Source: Paenisporosarcina sp050269735 (GTDB taxonomy: Bacteria; Bacillota; Bacilli; Bacillales_A; Planococcaceae). Taken from it: DNA of 64,000 nucleotides. The notes under the pieces were generated by a model. That model was not told the DNA's origin, made no database searches, and saw only the letters and a program-made list of their open reading frames with translations. This document shows positions 60,973-64,000 of this stretch, piece after piece. Positions within the stretch are counted from its first letter, which is position 1. The number at the start of each line of letters is the position of its first letter. The position numbers and the translations under genes were made by a program. The stretch is from positions 248,001 to 312,000 of the forward strand of contig NZ_JBNNIX010000002.1 in assembly GCF_050269735.1 (NCBI RefSeq). The letters run 5' to 3'.

Positions 60973-61342
60973 TCTTGATGTGTGGATTCAATGATGTAAT
61001 TCCATTTTCAGAAGCTATAAAATCTAAAGCAGATTGTGGAATTAACTCTGATAAATCGCTTACAGAACGATTAAACCTGAATGAACTAACATCTGGAATG
61101 GAGAACTGTTCGACTCCCTGCATTTGCAATTTATTAGTATCATTAGTTGCTGTTGCTAAAGATGCGGCATACTCATAAACAGCAAGATCAGGAATCACAT
61201 ATTCGGGAAATTTAGATTTCAAAATTCTTTCCGATGTGTTTAGTATTCTCTGTTTCCTTTGCTCGTCTGCTTCAATCCAGTCATCAATATCAATGACATT
61301 AAGACCGATGTATAAATCAGCATCTACAATAGTTATGGGCAT
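60950..61342 (-). CDS. Head-tail adaptor protein (YqbG-like)
   Basis: 130 residues. Predicted helical bundle typical of adaptor gp15-like proteins: TIVDADLYIGLNVIDIDDWIEADEQRKQRILNTSERILKSKFPEY and ALDFIASENGI. YqbG/DUF3199 type. It forms the ring under the portal. Position immediately after the capsid module agrees. Confidence 0.75.
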   Translation of the reverse strand: MPITIVDADLYIGLNVIDIDDWIEADEQRKQRILNTSERILKSKFPEYVIPDLAVYEYAASLATATNDTNKLQMQGVEQFSIPDVSSFRFNRSVSDLSELIPQSALDFIASENGITSLNPHIKIAKWTVF

Positions 61343-61353
61343 TGTTACCCCTC

Positions 61354-61503
61354 CTATTTGTCACTCGCTTTTTTAATCCCTTTAACTTTTAACAGGGCTG
61401 CTTGTAACTTTTTATCATCTGTCGTGTATTCGTAATCAAAAAATTGAATGGCTTCATCGTTAATGTAAACCGTTTCATTTTTATACATTGATTTAAATTT
61501 CAT
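61354..61503 (-). CDS. Small phage protein, 49 aa
   Basis: AAGGAGG lies seven bases upstream of the ATG at 61503. The product (FKSMYKNETVYINDEAIQFFDYEYTTDDKKLQAALLKVKGIKK) is a small beta-alpha protein; such genes between capsid and adaptor are common in Bacillus phages (YqbF-like position). Role unknown. Confidence 0.6.
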   Translation of the reverse strand: MKFKSMYKNETVYINDEAIQFFDYEYTTDDKKLQAALLKVKGIKKASDK

Positions 61504-61527
61504 TTTGATTACCTCCTTCTTTACAAT

Positions 61528-61562
61528 TAAAAAAAGAGCCCACAAGAAGTGAGCTCCAAAAA
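61528..61562 (-). terminator. Internal hairpin downstream of the capsid gene
   Basis: On the minus strand GGAGCTCACTTCTTGTGGGCTC, then TTTTTTTAATTG. It lies five bases past the capsid stop and would give high capsid to connector expression. Confidence 0.7.
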
Positions 61563-61564
61563 TA

Positions 61565-62659
61565 TTATGCTAAGTTGAAGATACGTGCGTGTGCTTTCTC
61601 TTGTTGGAATTCAAGAGTGTACTCACCCACTAGCATACCTTCTGTATAATCACCTTTAGTACCAAGGTAAGTATGACCGAACTCACGAGTCTGTAATGGA
61701 CGAATAGCTGTGCGGTTTGTATCGAAAATGATTACCTCATCAGAAGATAAGTTGTCATTTAAAAGAATTTCAGCACTACCGAAGTCTGATAAGAAATAAT
61801 CAACAACTTGACCTCGACCATTATCTTGACGGTCTAAACGGATGTCAGCTTTACCGAACGCTGAAATCACTCGTTTTTGCTTAGCAGGAACCATGATTTT
61901 GTAGTTACCGCCTGTTTTAAATCCACCAGCAGCCCAAATCTTTTGCAACTGATCAGAAAGCATATCAGCATTTAATGCACCAGCTGATGCATTAGCAACA
62001 TTTGTTTGAATAAATGAACGCATACCGCCCATTTGAGCAACCGAACCATTACGATATTTAACTCCATTTACAATTGCTTTTTCAAGCTGTAAACCAAGCT
62101 CAATAATCTTCTTAGCTTTCTCTTTCTCGTATTCATTGGCAACTCCGTATTGAGATACAGCAGCAGCAGTCCCTGAAATACTGATTGATTCATCAAAAAT
62201 CTGCGTGTAATTATTCTTAGGAACACGAGCTTTGTAACGAGCTGAACGAGCATCTGCACCTTCAGATCCTTCAACGAACTGCACTTCGATTTCAGCACCG
62301 TTTGCAATTGCAGCAGCAGTTGTACCTGCATAGCCACGGTCAACCGTTAATGTTTTTGTGCCAACATTGACTGCTGTCACTTTTAACATTTCTGATCCAA
62401 CTTTGACAATGTGTCCTACTCGGAATGGTTCTACATCTGCTACAACAACTGCGGTAGCTACGTTAGTTACTGCTCCATTTACTGTTGATTCAGTACCGAA
62501 CATTGAATCCTCAAACCATTCGTGGTTTGTTGCTGTTACCGCTTCAGAGAAGCCAAGCAAGTTTAATAATGGTGTTTGTGCTGGATTTAGTAAAAGAAAA
62601 GCATCCGTTACACTTTGTTTTACGCCTACTAATTTTGGGGATAAGATTTCTACTGTCAT
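61565..62659 (-). CDS. Major capsid protein (SU10/DUF5309 type)
   Basis: 364 residues. Repeated AAA-rich N-terminal half with an internal beta-tandem domain (VGHIVKVGSEMLKVTAVNVGTKTLTVDRGYAGT), then the HK97-fold core with NEYEKEKAKKIIELGLQLEKAIVNG and IMVPAKQKRVISAFGKADI. The Ig-like/BIG2-like insert (about 70-130) is typical of SU10-like capsids. This differs from PBSX XkdG, so the head module was probably exchanged. GGAGG before the ATG at 62659. Confidence 0.88.
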   Translation of the reverse strand: MTVEILSPKLVGVKQSVTDAFLLLNPAQTPLLNLLGFSEAVTATNHEWFEDSMFGTESTVNGAVTNVATAVVVADVEPFRVGHIVKVGSEMLKVTAVNVGTKTLTVDRGYAGTTAAAIANGAEIEVQFVEGSEGADARSARYKARVPKNNYTQIFDESISISGTAAAVSQYGVANEYEKEKAKKIIELGLQLEKAIVNGVKYRNGSVAQMGGMRSFIQTNVANASAGALNADMLSDQLQKIWAAGGFKTGGNYKIMVPAKQKRVISAFGKADIRLDRQDNGRGQVVDYFLSDFGSAEILLNDNLSSDEVIIFDTNRTAIRPLQTREFGHTYLGTKGDYTEGMLVGEYTLEFQQEKAHARIFNLA

Positions 62660-62684
62660 TTTTTGTTGCCTCCTAGTGTTTTGG

Positions 62685-63344
62685 TTACATATCCAATTCT
62701 TGTTTTAACTTGTTATAGTTGGCTAAGTCTTGAATACGTCCCGTTTTCTTGTATTGTTCTCCTGCTTCTTTAAGAAGTTGTGCTTTAGTACGTGTACGAT
62801 CTTGATTACCTGGATTTGAAGGAGTACCGATTTCCGCTGACTCTTCAGACAATAAAAACGGCTTTTCTTCAGCAAGTGTTTTTACGACATCTTCTAATCC
62901 TTCAATCTTTCCATCTTCACCAATTGTGAAGGCAGACATATCAATTAACTTCATTGCATCGTCCACGTATTTAATTTTTGCTTCTTTAGCAGCAGTTTTG
63001 AAAGCATTCACAATTTGATTTTTTGTTTGTTGTGCTTTCATTTCGTTGAGTTCTTTTTCAAGTGTCGCAGCATGTGACTCTTTATCAGTCAATTGTTGCT
63101 TAATCTTATCGAACTCGGTTAAATCTTTTTCCTCATATTCCTTCAACTTGCTCTTGAGTTCATCGTAATCAGCTGGTGGTTCGTTTTTAATCCTAGCCAC
63201 TCGTTTTTTGATGATTTCTTCAAGTTCTGCTTTCGTGAAAGTTTTATCTGCATCTTCATTGTTGTTGCCATCTAGTTGTTTATCTTCATGCAAATTATTC
63301 TCTTCCGCAAAAAATTGAAGGTTAAGCTTTGGAAATTTTGTCAT
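62685..63344 (-). CDS. Capsid scaffolding protein (DUF4355)
   Basis: 219 residues. Starts KFPKLNLQFFAEE, the DUF4355/GP20-like start, then a long charged coiled-coil (about 40-110; KAELEEIIKKRVARIKNEPPADYDELKSKLKEYEEKD) and an acidic C-terminus. It guides capsid assembly and is removed later. ATG with GGAGG upstream; the next gene ends 74 bases further on. Confidence 0.85.
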   Translation of the reverse strand: MTKFPKLNLQFFAEENNLHEDKQLDGNNNEDADKTFTKAELEEIIKKRVARIKNEPPADYDELKSKLKEYEEKDLTEFDKIKQQLTDKESHAATLEKELNEMKAQQTKNQIVNAFKTAAKEAKIKYVDDAMKLIDMSAFTIGEDGKIEGLEDVVKTLAEEKPFLLSEESAEIGTPSNPGNQDRTRTKAQLLKEAGEQYKKTGRIQDLANYNKLKQELDM

Positions 63345-63418
63345 ATTTACTCCTCCGTTTTAAGCCCGTTCGGCAATCTCAATGAGTTTTTAACGTCTTC
63401 ACGGATTGGACGTTTTTG

Positions 63419-64000
63419 TTAACTGACCAATGGATTTCGACCACCTATTGCAAGTGCTCGCTTTCCTAGTTCTGCTTGTTCTTCTGTACGCTTCTTACGT
63501 TTTTCTGATAACTCATCCAAACTACGAATAGGTGTGATTACATGTTTACAATTCGGATGAAAAATTTGACCGCTATTACGTAACTCTTCGATTGTTGGAT
63601 AATCGCCTGGTGCATTTGGATCAAGTTTTACAATGCGTCCCTCATGGAATCGACAAGCATTTGGAGCATTATGAGAAGAAACAATTGCATATTGAACTCC
63701 ATTTTCAAGAGCTTCATTTGTTGTAGCTTCAATGTGAGCATTTAGCATCTTAGTACGAACAACCATTTCAGCGTAAGTCGCTGGTTTCCAACGTCTACCT
63801 GCTTTGTCGATTATTCCAGTTCCTAATGCATCGCCAAGGTCTTTTTTCCACTCTTTTAATACATCTCGCTTGAGTGCTTGAGTGCCATTTATACCTTGTG
63901 TCAAGTTTGCTCTCATGCTTTTACCAGTTCCCTTACGAATTGCGTTTCGGAGTTTACGAGATACATTGTTTGTAACTTGCAATAAGTCATCTTGTGTATC
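63419..64000 (-). CDS. Phage minor head protein (SPP1 gp7/Mu F-like), partial
   Basis: At least 193 codons; the frame is open to the window edge, so the true start is beyond 64,000. The core ENGVQYAIVSSHNAPNACRFHEGRIVKLDP ... PNCKHVITPIRS with the final GHPNCxHxxxP-type cysteine/histidine site is the Mu F/SPP1 gp7 domain. The protein attaches to the portal and enters the cell with DNA. The TTG near 63982 is only an internal codon. Confidence 0.85.
   Translation of the reverse strand, partial: DTQDDLLQVTNNVSRKLRNAIRKGTGKSMRANLTQGINGTQALKRDVLKEWKKDLGDALGTGIIDKAGRRWKPATYAEMVVRTKMLNAHIEATTNEALENGVQYAIVSSHNAPNACRFHEGRIVKLDPNAPGDYPTIEELRNSGQIFHPNCKHVITPIRSLDELSEKRKKRTEEQAELGKRALAIGGRNPLVS

Larger units (their letters stand above)
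43122..64000. mobile_element. PBSX-like contractile-tailed prophage, late gene half (right end beyond window)
   Basis: From right to left on the minus strand: minor head protein, scaffold, capsid, connectors, sheath, tube, tail chaperone, tape measure, Xkd-type baseplate set (P, Q, R, S, T, U), fibres, spike, XkdX, polymerase, tyrosine recombinase, holin, amidase. The order and domain types are those of Bacillus PBSX/skin relatives, while the capsid is a different (SU10-like) type. Terminase, portal, replication and lysogeny genes must lie beyond 64,000. All genes seen look intact, so the element may still form particles. Confidence 0.9.

Overview
The window comes from a low-GC, spore-forming Firmicute of the order Bacillales. 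The gene order (proline T-box-proC, rnz-dinB-yqjE-yqjD-yqjC, bkdR-ptb-bcd-buk-lpdV-bkdAA-bkdAB-bkdB, yqzF, yqiK, then the 3' end of spo0A) matches the yqi/yqj region of Bacillus. The methylmalonyl-CoA genes, the many small lineage-specific membrane and lipoprotein genes, and the repeat types make a Planococcaceae-like host (Sporosarcina, Lysinibacillus or Psychrobacillus type) most likely. The genus is an inference.

Layout. (1) 1-4.6 kb: a proline-specific T-box leader controls proC, followed by an old-yellow-enzyme gene (namA), an E. coli-type speD and a secreted beta-propeller protein. (2) 4.6-12.4 kb: an accessory stretch of small minus-strand membrane, lipoprotein and acetyltransferase genes. 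Several are broken (a GNAT gene with an in-frame TAA, a frameshifted membrane protein, degraded fragments), and a degenerate ~24-bp repeat occurs five times, mostly at gene 3' ends. (3) 12.4-17.6 kb: a LolD/MacB-like ABC ATPase plus an unusual FtsX/MacB permease whose C-terminus is a complete-looking M1-type zinc metallopeptidase; the permease gene carries a single-base frameshift. (4) 17.7-25.1 kb: housekeeping genes (rnz, dinB, M20 peptidase), an acyl-CoA carboxylase transferase subunit, methylmalonyl-CoA epimerase, the 31-residue Prli42 protein and an aromatic-acid-exporter-like protein, then a ~330-bp MITE-like element. (5) 25.8-42.9 kb: bacilliredoxin, meaB, mutB and mutA, then the branched-chain keto acid operon and its regulator bkdR. 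Leu/Val/Ile are deaminated by Bcd and oxidised by the BkdA/BkdB/LpdV complex. Ptb and Buk can turn the acyl-CoAs into acyl phosphates and acids, yielding ATP. The propionyl-CoA branch runs through carboxylase, epimerase and B12-dependent mutase to succinyl-CoA. Palindromes TGCAA-N4-TTGCA lie upstream of both ptb (two copies) and bkdR (one copy) and are probable regulator sites.

(6) 43.1-64 kb (window end): the late half of a PBSX-like contractile-tailed prophage, read right to left: minor head protein, scaffold, capsid, connector proteins, sheath, tube, tail chaperone with a canonical -1 slippery site, tape measure, Xkd-type baseplate genes, tail fibre, a baseplate/beta-helix spike, a Wzy-like polysaccharide polymerase, a tyrosine recombinase with a divergent ribbon-helix-helix regulator, holin and amidase. 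The host side of the junction carries the last 19 codons of spo0A with its stop codon and terminator, but the rest of spo0A is absent from the window. The prophage therefore appears to be inserted in the 3' end of spo0A, the sporulation master regulator. If excision is precise, this would be a phage-controlled switch on sporulation commitment. This is the most notable observation in the window.
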